Positions 26,915 through 36,342 of a DNA stretch of 64,000 nucleotides are shown piece by piece. This DNA comes from Oribacterium sp. WCC10. Lineage in GTDB: Bacteria > Bacillota > Clostridia > Lachnospirales > Lachnospiraceae. The stretch lies in the NCBI RefSeq assembly GCF_900113415.1, contig NZ_FOPH01000010.1, positions 1-64,000 of the forward strand, given 5' to 3'. Both the position numbers and the translations under genes were made by a program. Numbering within the stretch: position 1 is the stretch's first letter; every line of letters starts with the position of its first letter. The notes under the pieces are model-generated. The model was given only the letters and a program-made list of their open reading frames with translations, made no database searches and was not told the DNA's origin.

Positions 26915-27861
26915 ATAAGATGTTAAATCTTTCCTCAAATCCTCACATTCGTGACGAAGTTACTACAGGAGAGATCATGCGTGATGTTGTCATCGCCATG
27001 ATTCCCACAACTATCTACGGTGTTATCCAGTGGGGCTTCAATGCCGCTCTGGTTGTTCTTCTCACAGTAGCTTTTGCAGTACTTGCAGAGTATGCATACG
27101 AGAAGTTCATGAAGATGTCCATCACTATCGGTGACTGGTCAGCAGCAGTAACAGGTCTTATCCTTGCACTTAACTGCCCGCCTGATATCCCTGTATGGAT
27201 TCCATGTGTCGGCGCGATTTTCGCCATCATCGTTATCAAGATGCTCTACGGCGGACTTGGAAAGAACTGGATGAATCCGGCTCTGGGCGCAAGATGCTTC
27301 CTTCTCATCTCTTTCGCAGGAAAGATGACAGGATGGACAACAGTAGGTGCCGATGCAATGTCAGGTGCTACTCCTCTTGCCTACATGAAGGCCGGCGGGG
27401 ATATGGCTAATGTAAGCCTTATGAACCTTTTTCTCGGACGTGTTCCCGGAACTATCGGTGAGGTTTCAAAGCTTTGCCTCCTTATCGGTGCAGCTTATCT
27501 CATTGTAAAGAAGGTTATATCTCCAAAGATTCCTCTTATTTATATCGGAACAGTAGCAGTATTCACACTTCTTTTCGGTGGTCACGGATTCGATATCAAC
27601 TATCTCTTGTGCGAGATTCTCGGCGGTGGACTTATCTTCGGTGCATTCTTCATGGCAACCGATTATGTTACATCACCTATTACTCCTAAGGGACAGATTG
27701 TTTATGCCGTAATCCTCGGTGTTATGACAGGACTTTTCCGTCTGTTCGGTGGTTCAGCAGAGGGCGTTTCCTATGCGATCATCCTTACAAACATCATCGT
27801 TCCTGTTATCAATCAGAAGACTATTCCAAGAGCATTCGGAAGGGAGGACGAGAAGAAATGA
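26911..27861 (+). CDS. rnfD: Electron transport complex subunit RnfD
   Basis: 316-residue integral membrane subunit with about eight hydrophobic segments. The SGAT motif at residues 151-154 is the site where ApbE attaches FMN to Thr154 by phosphoester bond. It would carry electrons across the membrane and help ion movement. It overlaps rnfC and rnfG by ATGA, which implies translational coupling. Confidence 0.96.
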   Translation: MNKMLNLSSNPHIRDEVTTGEIMRDVVIAMIPTTIYGVIQWGFNAALVVLLTVAFAVLAEYAYEKFMKMSITIGDWSAAVTGLILALNCPPDIPVWIPCVGAIFAIIVIKMLYGGLGKNWMNPALGARCFLLISFAGKMTGWTTVGADAMSGATPLAYMKAGGDMANVSLMNLFLGRVPGTIGEVSKLCLLIGAAYLIVKKVISPKIPLIYIGTVAVFTLLFGGHGFDINYLLCEILGGGLIFGAFFMATDYVTSPITPKGQIVYAVILGVMTGLFRLFGGSAEGVSYAIILTNIIVPVINQKTIPRAFGREDEKK

Positions 27862-28466
27862 AGAAAGATTCTTTTGTAAAAGACGCTCTCGTCCTTACAG
27901 CCATCACACTTGTATCAGGATTACTTCTTGGTGCGGTTTACGGCATGACTAAGGAACAGATCGATTCAATCAAGAATGCTTCCACAATCGCTTCTTACCA
28001 GCAGGTTATGGCAGCAGAAGAGTATGATGATGAAACCTACGCTGATACACTTGATACAGCAAAGAGCGACGGTACCGTATCCGCAGACAACGGCGGCGCT
28101 GAGCTTCTTTCAGTAGTTGCTGCAAAGGATGCCTCTGGCGCTGAGATCGGATACATCGTTAAGGCTCAGGCCGCAGGTTACGGCGGAAACGTTGTAGTTG
28201 TTATCGGTGTTGACTCAGGCCTCAAGGTAACCGGTATTTCTTTCCCTGAGACACTTCCTGAGACTGCAGGTCTTGGACAGAGAGCTCTTGAGCCTCAGTT
28301 CTACGAGCAGTTCGCAGGCAAGGGAACAAACTTAAGTGTTAAGAAGGGCGGCGGAGCAGGAGAGAACGAAATCGATGCAATCTCCGGTGCAACCATGACT
28401 TCTACAGCAGTTGTCAACTCAACAAATGCTGCAACCGAGTTTGTACAGAACTATATCGTAAAGTGA
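27858..28466 (+). CDS. rnfG: Electron transport complex subunit RnfG
   Basis: 202-residue subunit with one N-terminal membrane anchor (about residues 10-30) and an extracytoplasmic FMN_bind domain. AISGATMTS gives the covalent FMN site at Thr179. The ETPGLG motif common in the family reads ETAGLG here. It overlaps rnfD by four bases and is followed by rnfE after 15 bases. Confidence 0.95.
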   Translation: MKKDSFVKDALVLTAITLVSGLLLGAVYGMTKEQIDSIKNASTIASYQQVMAAEEYDDETYADTLDTAKSDGTVSADNGGAELLSVVAAKDASGAEIGYIVKAQAAGYGGNVVVVIGVDSGLKVTGISFPETLPETAGLGQRALEPQFYEQFAGKGTNLSVKKGGGAGENEIDAISGATMTSTAVVNSTNAATEFVQNYIVK

Positions 28467-28481
28467 AGGAGGTCGTGATAA

Positions 28482-29180
28482 ATGAATAAGTATCTTGAAA
28501 GAATTTATAACGGCATCATCAAGGAAAATCCTACCTTCATTCTTATGCTTGGTATGTGTCCTACACTTGCTACAACAACAAGTGCATTCAATGCCATCGG
28601 TATGGGTCTTTCCACTACCGCCGTACTTATGTTTTCAAACATGGTGATCTCCGCACTGAGAAATATCATTCCTAACAGAGTGCGTCTCCCGGGCGAGATC
28701 GTTGTTATCGCATCGCTCGTTACCATAGTACAGCTTCTCATGCAGGCATATACACCTGCAGTATACGAGTCATTGGGTATCTATATCCCTCTTATCGTTG
28801 TTAACTGTATCATCCTTGGTAGAGCAGAAGCGTATGCGCTTTTCAATACTCCTGTCCTTTCCTTCTGCGACGGTCTCGGCATGGGTATCGGATTCACATT
28901 CTCATTAACAGTTCTCGGTGCAGTACGTGAGCTCATCGGTAAGGGTGCTATCTTCGGATTCCAGCTTATCCCTGAAGAGTTCAGCATCGGAATCTTTGCA
29001 TTGGCTCCTGGTGCATTTATCGTGCTTGCATTCCTTGCAGCCATCCAGAACAAGCTTAAGCTTCCATCAGCTACAAACGGCGGACAGGAAGTTCCTGAGT
29101 TCGTAACTTCAGGCGATGTTCTCGGCGCATTTAATAAAAGAGAAGAAGCTCCAGCTTCTGACGTTAAGAAGGAGGCGTGA
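28482..29180 (+). CDS. rnfE: Electron transport complex subunit RnfE
   Basis: 232-residue membrane subunit, one of the two homologous core proteins with RnfA. About six membrane segments, with the LGMCPTLATT and LIVVNCIILGRAEA segments that carry conserved Cys residues, thought to bind an iron-sulfur centre in the membrane. The ribosome site AGGAGG is in the short gap after rnfG. The C-terminal tail is charged. Confidence 0.96.
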   Translation: MNKYLERIYNGIIKENPTFILMLGMCPTLATTTSAFNAIGMGLSTTAVLMFSNMVISALRNIIPNRVRLPGEIVVIASLVTIVQLLMQAYTPAVYESLGIYIPLIVVNCIILGRAEAYALFNTPVLSFCDGLGMGIGFTFSLTVLGAVRELIGKGAIFGFQLIPEEFSIGIFALAPGAFIVLAFLAAIQNKLKLPSATNGGQEVPEFVTSGDVLGAFNKREEAPASDVKKEA

Positions 29181-29182
29181 GC

Positions 29183-29797
29183 ATGTTAGATCTGTTATTG
29201 ATTGCAATTAAATATTCACTTGTATCAAACGTTGTACTGTCCCAGTTCCTTGGAATCTGTGCTTTCCTCGGTGTTTCCAAGAAGGTTGATTCTTCAAAGG
29301 GTATGGGCGCAGCCGTTATCTTCGTTATTGTACTTGCATCCCTGGTTTCCCACGCTATCTACGTGGTATTCATGGCTGCGACATCACCACTGTGCAAGGC
29401 ACTTGGACTCAAGGATGGTCTTGAGTATCTCACCACCATCGTTTTCATCCTTGTTATCGCTGCACTGGTTCAGCTTGTTGAGATGTTCATGAAGAAGAAT
29501 ATGAAGGGTCTCTATGATGCCCTCGGTGTATTCCTTCCTCTTATCACCACAAACTGTGCCGTACTCGGTGTTGCACTGAATAACGTAACTTATGGATACA
29601 ATTTCGCAGAATGTCTCGTTTATGGTCTCGGTATCTCCATTGGATTCGCTCTTGCGCTTATCCTGATGGCATTTATCAGAGAGAACGTTATCGAGGGCAA
29701 TGACAGCATCCCGAAGTCTTTCCAGGGATCACCTATCGTTCTTCTCACAGCCGGACTCATGGCTATAGCATTCTTCGGTTTTGCCGGTCTTGTATAA
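29183..29797 (+). CDS. rnfA: Electron transport complex subunit RnfA
   Basis: 204-residue membrane subunit homologous to RnfE, with about six membrane segments and conserved Cys in QFLGICAFLG and ITTNCAVLG. I chose the ATG at 29183 because AAGGAGG lies eight bases upstream; a GTG at 29177 would overlap the rnfE stop. It is followed by rnfB after 12 bases. Confidence 0.96.
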   Translation: MLDLLLIAIKYSLVSNVVLSQFLGICAFLGVSKKVDSSKGMGAAVIFVIVLASLVSHAIYVVFMAATSPLCKALGLKDGLEYLTTIVFILVIAALVQLVEMFMKKNMKGLYDALGVFLPLITTNCAVLGVALNNVTYGYNFAECLVYGLGISIGFALALILMAFIRENVIEGNDSIPKSFQGSPIVLLTAGLMAIAFFGFAGLV

Positions 29798-29809
29798 GGA
29801 GGTAACGAC

Positions 29810-30739
29810 GTGATAGTAACATTTATTTTGGTCGCTGCCGGACTTGTCGGTGCGACCGGACTTATCCTTGGCATGTTCCTCGGAGTAGCATCTGAGAAGT
29901 TCAAGGTAGAAGTAGACGAAACAGAAGCAAAGGTTAGAGCAGCTCTCCCGGGCAACAACTGTGGTGCCTGCGGATTCCCGGGTTGTGACGGTTGTGCAAA
30001 GGCTATCGCAACAGGTGCTGCACCTGTGAATCAGTGTCCTGTCGGAGGCGCACCTGTAGCAGAGAAGATTGCTGCCATCATGGGTACCAATGCTTCAGGA
30101 GAAACAGCTGATAAGAAGGTGGCTTATGTAAGATGTCAGGGTGACTGTGATAAAGCCAAGCAGGCTTTCCACTACACCGGTATCGCAGATTGCAGAGACC
30201 TCGCTGTTGTTCCTAACGGTTCAGAAAAGGAATGCCCATACAGCTGCTGTGGATACGGCACCTGCGTTAAGGCTTGTAAGTTCGATGCTATCCATATCGT
30301 AAATGGAGTAGCAAAGGTTGATAAGGAGAAGTGTGTTGCTTGTGGAGCCTGCGTTAAGGCTTGTCCTAAGCACATCATCGATTTCGTTCCTTATAAGAAG
30401 AAGCACATCGTTTCCTGCCAGAATCATCTTAAAGGTAAAGCCGTAAAGGATGCCTGTGCAGTAGGATGTATCGCATGTGGAATGTGCGAAAAGAATTGTC
30501 CTTTCGATGCAATCCATGTGATTGATGGTCTTGCAGTAATGAATGACAAGTGTAAGGATTGCGGCATTTGTGCCCAGAAGTGTCCTACAGGCGCAATCAC
30601 CGGAAAGCGTCCGGTTAAGCCTGCAGCACCAAAGGCTCCTGCACCAGCAGCTGCCGCTACTGAAGCCAAGGCTTCGGCACCAGCTCCTGCAGAAAAGCCT
30701 GCAGAGCAGCCTAAAGATATAACACCTGCCAATGCCTAA
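29810..30739 (+). CDS. rnfB: Electron transport complex subunit RnfB
   Basis: 309-residue ferredoxin-oxidising subunit. An N-terminal membrane anchor is followed by a cysteine cluster NNCGACGFPGC and several ferredoxin-type [4Fe-4S] motifs (CCGYGTCVKAC, CVACGACVKACP, CIACGMCEKNCP, CKDCGICAQKCP), then an Ala/Pro-rich tail. The start is GTG with an AAGGAGGT site. It is the last gene of the operon and is followed by a strong terminator. Confidence 0.96.
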   Translation: MIVTFILVAAGLVGATGLILGMFLGVASEKFKVEVDETEAKVRAALPGNNCGACGFPGCDGCAKAIATGAAPVNQCPVGGAPVAEKIAAIMGTNASGETADKKVAYVRCQGDCDKAKQAFHYTGIADCRDLAVVPNGSEKECPYSCCGYGTCVKACKFDAIHIVNGVAKVDKEKCVACGACVKACPKHIIDFVPYKKKHIVSCQNHLKGKAVKDACAVGCIACGMCEKNCPFDAIHVIDGLAVMNDKCKDCGICAQKCPTGAITGKRPVKPAAPKAPAPAAAATEAKASAPAPAEKPAEQPKDITPANA

Positions 30740-30766
30740 TAGAAAATAATTTCTATAGACCAAGGA

Positions 30767-30806
30767 GAAGAGCCCCACGCCGTATGGTGTGGGGCTCTTC
30801 TTTTTT
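30767..30806 (+). terminator. Terminator of the rnf operon
   Basis: GAAGAGCCCCAC (30767-30778) pairs perfectly with GTGGGGCTCTTC (30789-30800), followed by six T. Confidence 0.94.
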
Positions 30807-30807
30807 A

Positions 30808-31497
30808 TTCACATTCGTGCGTTCTACATCATTGTCGGATCAAAAAACACACGGAGCACACTGCCCATCAGCGCAGTATTTATATGCCTCATCAAAAAGA
30901 TTTAGTCATCCAAAACTCTTGAATTTATAAAGTTTATTTTTTAACAATCTTGCACTATATTTTAATCCCTTTTATATATAATTTTGGTTTTTTAGCTCTT
31001 GATTTCTATTTTTTTACAGCTTTACGTCAGTGAATTTGAATCATCTTCACCAACATCTTAGTAACGGTACATAATATTTTACATTATCAGACATATAGAA
31101 TTGTGCATTAACCCCAAGGCGGTGGTTGATATCACAAAAAAAATGATGTAAAATTTAACATTGTATACATCGGGATTACAAAATTATTTTTCTTTTCACT
31201 TATAAAAAAATAATGTTTTAAAATTGTGAAAACTAATTTTATTTTTAAACCCGCCGAATATACATTAGTAAGCTGTACAGCGCCATCGCCTTCCCGGAAC
31301 GAGAGCGTGCAGCAGCAAAATGGCCGTTTGGTTGTCTGAAAGGCTTGCCCATGAATCGTTTAAGCTTGCAGCGTTTATGCGATTCCGGCTCCTTAAGGAT
31401 CACAACAAAGGATGCAGACCATATTTGATTATGCCTGATAGCAACGTGAAAAAAGTATAATCAATAAAGCGTGTCGATTTTTACTAGGAGGAAACTT
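30808..31497 (+). other. Long AT-rich spacer with a GC-richer leader before the V-ATPase operon
   Basis: There is no supported gene in this stretch. The first 440 bases are strikingly AT-rich with T- and A-runs. Bases 31250-31430 change to a balanced composition with short complementary stretches, for instance GAATCG and CGATTC in 31353-31385 and two GCTTGC-type segments. That part looks like structured leader RNA. I could not fix a promoter or match a known riboswitch by eye. Confidence 0.4.
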
Positions 31498-32058
31498 ATG
31501 GAATTACAGATTCAGGATTTGGTCACATCGATCCGTAAAGAGGGAATCGATGCCGCCAACGCACAAGCAGAATCTATCATTGCTGAAGCAAAGAAAAAAG
31601 CTGATGCAATTGTTTCCGATGCTAAGGCAGAGGCTGAGAGTGTAAAGGCCTCCGCAGAGAAAGAAATCGGAATCATGAAAGAGAGTGCTTCTGTCAGCGC
31701 TGAGCAGGCAAAACGGGATGCCGTGCTTGCATTTAAAACAGAAGTCCAGAAAGAATATGAAAAGATTCTTAAAAACGATGTCAGCAAATCACTGACCGGA
31801 GATTCACTTGGAAAACTCATTCGTGCAGCAATAGCAGGCGAAGACGTATCTGCGTTCACTGCAGAGGTAGCCGAGGTTTCAGACGCTTTGAAGAGCGAGT
31901 TGGCACAGGAGATTAAAAATGGTCTCGAGATCAAGCCCACTAAGGGTGTCAAGGCCGGCTTCCGTCTTGCTGCAAAGGATGGTTCCGGATATTTTGATTG
32001 TACAGAGGCCGAAATTGCCGATATGATCATGCCTTACTTCAGAAACCTCGATATCTAA
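31498..32058 (+). CDS. V-type ATP synthase subunit E
   Basis: 186-residue peripheral stalk subunit. The first 100 residues are a long Ala/Glu/Lys-rich coiled coil, followed by a small globular C-terminal part ending in FRNLDI. The ATG at 31498 follows AGGAGGA; an in-frame ATG at 31471 has no site. It is the first gene of a seven-gene operon and is followed by the DUF2764-like gene after 15 bases. Confidence 0.85.
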   Translation: MELQIQDLVTSIRKEGIDAANAQAESIIAEAKKKADAIVSDAKAEAESVKASAEKEIGIMKESASVSAEQAKRDAVLAFKTEVQKEYEKILKNDVSKSLTGDSLGKLIRAAIAGEDVSAFTAEVAEVSDALKSELAQEIKNGLEIKPTKGVKAGFRLAAKDGSGYFDCTEAEIADMIMPYFRNLDI

Positions 32059-32073
32059 CGGGAGGTGGAGAAG

Positions 32074-32595
32074 ATGGCAGCATATTATTATCTGATATCG
32101 AGCCTGCCTGACCTCAAGAGTGACGGAGAGATGCCTCTCAGTTACAAAGAATTCTTAGATTTATGCGAATCACAGGTGAGTCCGGATAAGTTCAGGCTTC
32201 TCAAGGAGCTTACACTTTCCTCCACCGAAGGTCCTCTCGTTAACGAGTGGAACCGTGTTTACGGTTCGCTTACTAAGGAACTTAATTATCAGCGAAGCAT
32301 GAAGCTTGGAAAGACTTATCCCAATCCTGCAGACAAGGAATTCACAACTGTTCAGGTTGTCAGTTCCGCACTTGCAGCAAAGGATCCTCTCGAAGCAGAA
32401 AAGATCATGCTGGATTATGAATTCCAACAGCTTGACGAACTTGTCGGCTTGCACATGTTCGACGACTATGTTTTGTTCGGATATGCGGTAAAGCTTAAAT
32501 TACTGGAGCGTCAGGGCTGCTTTGACCATGATAAAGGTAAATCGGAATTCAGACAGTTACTCGGTGAGGTGCAGCAGAGAGTTTACACTTTGTAA
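32074..32595 (+). CDS. V-ATPase operon-associated protein, DUF2764-like
   Basis: 173 residues starting with AAYYYLISSLPDL, as in the DUF2764 family found second in V-ATPase operons of Bacteroidetes, spirochaetes and Chlamydia. No membrane segment or catalytic motif is seen; it is mostly helical and charged. In this operon no gene for the usual subunits C and F is present, so this protein may stand in for the central-stalk connector. That is inference from position. I chose the ATG at 32074 with GGGAGGTG upstream. Confidence 0.7.
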   Translation: MAAYYYLISSLPDLKSDGEMPLSYKEFLDLCESQVSPDKFRLLKELTLSSTEGPLVNEWNRVYGSLTKELNYQRSMKLGKTYPNPADKEFTTVQVVSSALAAKDPLEAEKIMLDYEFQQLDELVGLHMFDDYVLFGYAVKLKLLERQGCFDHDKGKSEFRQLLGEVQQRVYTL

Positions 32596-32684
32596 TAATG
32601 CACGGTCTAAAGCGATAATCGTCGCATTCATGCGAACGGATTTAAGCATTATGACATCGTATCATATTTAATCGGGAGACTTAT

Positions 32685-34415
32685 ATGGAAACAGTAACAG
32701 GACATGTGACTGGCATCAATAGTAACATGGCGAATGTAAGCTTTGAGGGCTCTGTCCGCAAAAACGAGGTAGGTTATATCCTTGTAGACGACAAGCGCCT
32801 GAAAGGTGAGGTTATTCGTATTACTAATGGCATAGCCAGTATGCAGATTTATGAGATGTCAAACGGCATCAAGATCGGCGACCCGGTAGAATTCACCGGA
32901 GAGCTGATGAGTGTTGATCTGGGACCGGGAATTCTGACACAGATCTATGACGGACTTCAGAATCCCCTTCCGGAGCTTGCAGAGAAGTGCGGTTTCTTCC
33001 TGCAGAGAGGTGTTTACCTCGACGCTATTCCAAACCGCGATTGGGAGTTTACACCTACAGTTAAAGAAGGCGATAATGTTTCTGCCGGAGATACCATCGG
33101 TACAGTTCCTGAGGGCGTCTTCACCCACCATATCATGGTTCCTTTTACACTTAAAGGAACCGACTGGACTGTTAAGTCCATAAAGGAACAGGGCACATAC
33201 AATGTCCGTTCAACTATTTGCGTTATCGCAAACGGTGCAGGTGAAGAGAAGGAATTATCCATGGTCATCACCCAACCTATCAAGCAGCCTATCAAGTGCT
33301 ACGAAGAGAGATTAAGACCTGACGAGCCTCTTATCATGAAGCTTCGTTGTGTTGATACATTCCTTCCTGTAGCAAAGGGCGGAACCTTCTGCGTACCGGG
33401 ACCTTTCGGAGCCGGAAAGACCGTTCTTCAGCACATGGAGGCCAAGAACGGTGAAGCAGATATCGTTGTTATCGCAGCCTGCGGAGAGCGTGCCGGTGAG
33501 GTAGTTGAAGTTCTTACCGAGTTCCCTGAGCTGGACGACCCACGTACAGGACGTTCACTCATGGAGAGAACTATCATCATCTGTAACACATCTTCCATGC
33601 CGGTTGCAGCAAGAGAGGCATCCTGCTATACAGCGGTTACTATCGCCGAGTACTACAGACAGATGGGACTTAACGTACTCCTTCTTGCCGACTCAACATC
33701 ACGTTGGGCACAGGCCATGAGAGAGATGAGCGGACGTCTCGAGGAGATTCCGGGAGAAGAAGCATTCCCTGCATATCTCGAGTCAACCATCGCCAACTTC
33801 TACGAGAGAGCCGGTAAGGTTCGTCTCAAGGACGGTTCTATCGGTTCAGTAACCATCGGTGGTACAGTATCACCTGCCGGCGGTAACTTCGAGGAACCTG
33901 TTACACAGGCAACCCTTAAGGTTGTAGGAGCATTCCACGGACTTTCACGTGAGCGTTCGGATGCACGTAAGTATCCGGCTATCCATCCTATGGATTCCTG
34001 GTCAAAGTACAACGGAATCATCGATATGGACCGTGTAGAAAGAGCCCGCGGCATTCTCCGCAGAAGCATCGAGATCGATCAGATGATGAAGGTTATCGGC
34101 GAGGAAGGTACAACAGCAGAAGATTACATCACCTACCAGAAGGGTGAGCTTCTTGATGCCGTTTATCTGCAGCAGAACTCCTTCGATCCTATCGATGCCG
34201 CATGCCCTCCTGAGAGACAGCGTATCGAGTTTGATGTTCTTTATGAAGCATTGATGCAGAATTATGACCTCGAGGATAAGGATGATATCCGTTCTTTCTT
34301 CAACCAGCTCAGACAGGAATTCCTTGACTGGCACGGAACAGTCTTTGAGACTCCGGAATTTGAAGCTCAGAAGAAAAAGATTGCGGACTTCTTTAAATCG
34401 AAGGCAATAGCTTAG
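32685..34415 (+). CDS. V-type ATP synthase subunit A (catalytic)
   Basis: 576-residue catalytic subunit. The Walker A motif GPFGAGKT lies at about residue 240, preceded by the non-homologous insert typical of A subunits; Walker B-like [14 protein letters not shown] and the [12 protein letters not shown] stretch follow. ATP hydrolysis or synthesis takes place here. The start ATG follows CGGGAGA. It is 89 bases after the DUF2764-like gene and eight bases before subunit B. Confidence 0.96.
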   Translation: METVTGHVTGINSNMANVSFEGSVRKNEVGYILVDDKRLKGEVIRITNGIASMQIYEMSNGIKIGDPVEFTGELMSVDLGPGILTQIYDGLQNPLPELAEKCGFFLQRGVYLDAIPNRDWEFTPTVKEGDNVSAGDTIGTVPEGVFTHHIMVPFTLKGTDWTVKSIKEQGTYNVRSTICVIANGAGEEKELSMVITQPIKQPIKCYEERLRPDEPLIMKLRCVDTFLPVAKGGTFCVPGPFGAGKTVLQHMEAKNGEADIVVIAACGERAGEVVEVLTEFPELDDPRTGRSLMERTIIICNTSSMPVAAREASCYTAVTIAEYYRQMGLNVLLLADSTSRWAQAMREMSGRLEEIPGEEAFPAYLESTIANFYERAGKVRLKDGSIGSVTIGGTVSPAGGNFEEPVTQATLKVVGAFHGLSRERSDARKYPAIHPMDSWSKYNGIIDMDRVERARGILRRSIEIDQMMKVIGEEGTTAEDYITYQKGELLDAVYLQQNSFDPIDAACPPERQRIEFDVLYEALMQNYDLEDKDDIRSFFNQLRQEFLDWHGTVFETPEFEAQKKKIADFFKSKAIA

Positions 34416-34423
34416 GAGGTCTT

Positions 34424-35716
34424 ATGCAGAAAGTATATACAAAAATTGAGTCAATCGTCGGCAACGTAGTTACCGTCAAAGCCGATGGTATCCGCAACGG
34501 AGACCTTGCTTTGGTTGGTGACAGCTATGCCAATGTTATAAAGCTTGACGGAGATATCGTTTCCCTTCAGGTTTTTGCCGGCGCACAGGGTGTCAGCACC
34601 AATGACCCGGTTCGTTTCCTCGGTCGTCCGATGCAGGTTTCCTTCTCAGAGCACCTTTTAGGCCGTATCTTCAACGGTGCCGGTGTTCCAAGAGACAACG
34701 GTCCTGCACTTAAGGACAATATGATCGATATCGGAGGTCCTTCCTTCAACCCGGCTAAGCGTATCGTTCCAAAGAAGATGATACGTACCGGTATCCCGAT
34801 GATCGACCTCTTCAATACCCTGGTAGAAAGTCAGAAGCTTCCTATCTTCTCAGTATCCGGTGAGCCTTATAACCAGTTACTTTCACGTATCGCTCTTCAG
34901 GCGGAGGTTGATGTCATCGTTCTCGGCGGCATGGGTTTAAAGTATGATGATTATCTTGCTTTCCGTGACGTTCTTGAGAAGGGAGGCGCAATGAGCCACA
35001 CAGTTATGTTCATTCATACTGCTGCAGACCCTACCGTTGAGAGTACACTTGTTCCGGATATGTCACTCGCAGTAGCAGAGCAGTTCGCTCTTGAAGGCAA
35101 GAAAGTACTTGTTCTTCTTACAGATATGACCAGCTACTGTGACGCTCAGAAGGAGCTGGCAATCACCATGGAGCAGGTTCCTTCAAACCGTGGTTACCCG
35201 GGAGACCTTTACAGTATGCTTGCTTCCCGTTACGAGAAGGCCGTTGCCATCGAAGGCGCAGGTTCTATCACCATTCTCGGTGTAACAACCATGCCGGGTG
35301 ATGACGTAACCCATCCTGTTCCTGATAACACAGGATATATCACAGAGGGTCAGTTCTACTTAAAGAACGGACACATCGAGCCATTCGGTTCACTGTCCAG
35401 ACTTAAGCAGAATGTAAACGGAACAACCCGTGACGACCACCGTGCTCTCATGGATGGTATGATCAAGCTGTACGCACAGTATAAAGAAAGTCTTGAGAAG
35501 AAGGCCATGGGCTTCACCATGAGTGCATGGGATGACAAGCTTCTCAAGTACGGCGAAATGTTCGAGTCCAAGCTTATGGATCTCAGTGTAAACATTCCGC
35601 TGGAATCTGCTCTTGACCTCGGCTGGGAAATCCTTGCAGATTGCTTTGAGCCTAACGAAACAGGTCTTAAGACAAGTCTCATTAAGGAAAGATGGCCAAA
35701 GAAATCAGTTGAATAA
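34424..35716 (+). CDS. V-type ATP synthase subunit B (regulatory)
   Basis: 430-residue non-catalytic nucleotide-binding subunit that alternates with A in the hexamer. It lacks a Walker A P-loop, as expected, and has [19 protein letters not shown] and [21 protein letters not shown] typical of B. The start has a TAGGAGGT site. Confidence 0.95.
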   Translation: MQKVYTKIESIVGNVVTVKADGIRNGDLALVGDSYANVIKLDGDIVSLQVFAGAQGVSTNDPVRFLGRPMQVSFSEHLLGRIFNGAGVPRDNGPALKDNMIDIGGPSFNPAKRIVPKKMIRTGIPMIDLFNTLVESQKLPIFSVSGEPYNQLLSRIALQAEVDVIVLGGMGLKYDDYLAFRDVLEKGGAMSHTVMFIHTAADPTVESTLVPDMSLAVAEQFALEGKKVLVLLTDMTSYCDAQKELAITMEQVPSNRGYPGDLYSMLASRYEKAVAIEGAGSITILGVTTMPGDDVTHPVPDNTGYITEGQFYLKNGHIEPFGSLSRLKQNVNGTTRDDHRALMDGMIKLYAQYKESLEKKAMGFTMSAWDDKLLKYGEMFESKLMDLSVNIPLESALDLGWEILADCFEPNETGLKTSLIKERWPKKSVE

Positions 35717-35727
35717 AGGAGCAGTTT

Positions 35728-36342
35728 ATGGCGATCAAACTCACTAAAAACGAACAGAAAGTGCAGAAGGATCACCTGAAACAGTACCAACGTTATCTGC
35801 CTACCCTTCAGCTCAAAAAGCAGCAGCTTCAGTCTGTTATCATGCAGATCAAGAACGAGCTGGAAAGGAAGGAACAGGAACGGGAGAAAATGATCGGAAA
35901 CCTTGATGACTGGATCGCTGTTTTCGCCGAAAACGAACATTTCGATGAAGCAAAGCAGCTCAACAGTCTGGTGCAGCCGGATAAAGTAATAGTGGCAACG
36001 GAGAATGTTGCCGGTGTTAAACTTCCGACCTTCAAGGAACTCACCTTCAAGGACATCTCGTATAGCGTTGACGACTATCCGTTATGGGTCGATACTGCAC
36101 TGATAAAGCTGCGTGAGATTGCCCGTCTGGATGCTTTGGTATCCACTCTTAACAAGCAGGTTGAACTCCTGGACAAGGAGCTTCGTACAACTTCCCAGAG
36201 AGTAAATCTGTTTGAAAAGGTCAAGATACCTGAGGCAAAGGAAAATATTCGTGTCATCGGTGTTTATCTAGGTGACCAGCAGACGGCCGCAGTTGTACGC
36301 GGTAAGATTTCGAAGAAGAAACTAGTGGAGGCAGGGCGATGA
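35728..36342 (+). CDS. V-type ATP synthase subunit D
   Basis: 204-residue central rotor stalk subunit, almost entirely helical with two long coiled-coil arms at the N and C termini. The start ATG has an AAAGGAG site, 11 bases after subunit B. It overlaps the subunit I gene by four bases, so the two are translationally coupled. Confidence 0.88.
   Translation: MAIKLTKNEQKVQKDHLKQYQRYLPTLQLKKQQLQSVIMQIKNELERKEQEREKMIGNLDDWIAVFAENEHFDEAKQLNSLVQPDKVIVATENVAGVKLPTFKELTFKDISYSVDDYPLWVDTALIKLREIARLDALVSTLNKQVELLDKELRTTSQRVNLFEKVKIPEAKENIRVIGVYLGDQQTAAVVRGKISKKKLVEAGR

Noticed and set aside
31512-32030. 172-codon minus-strand open frame opposite the V-ATPase E gene
   Set aside because: It is the antisense image of the Ala/Glu-rich coiled coil and has no independent support.
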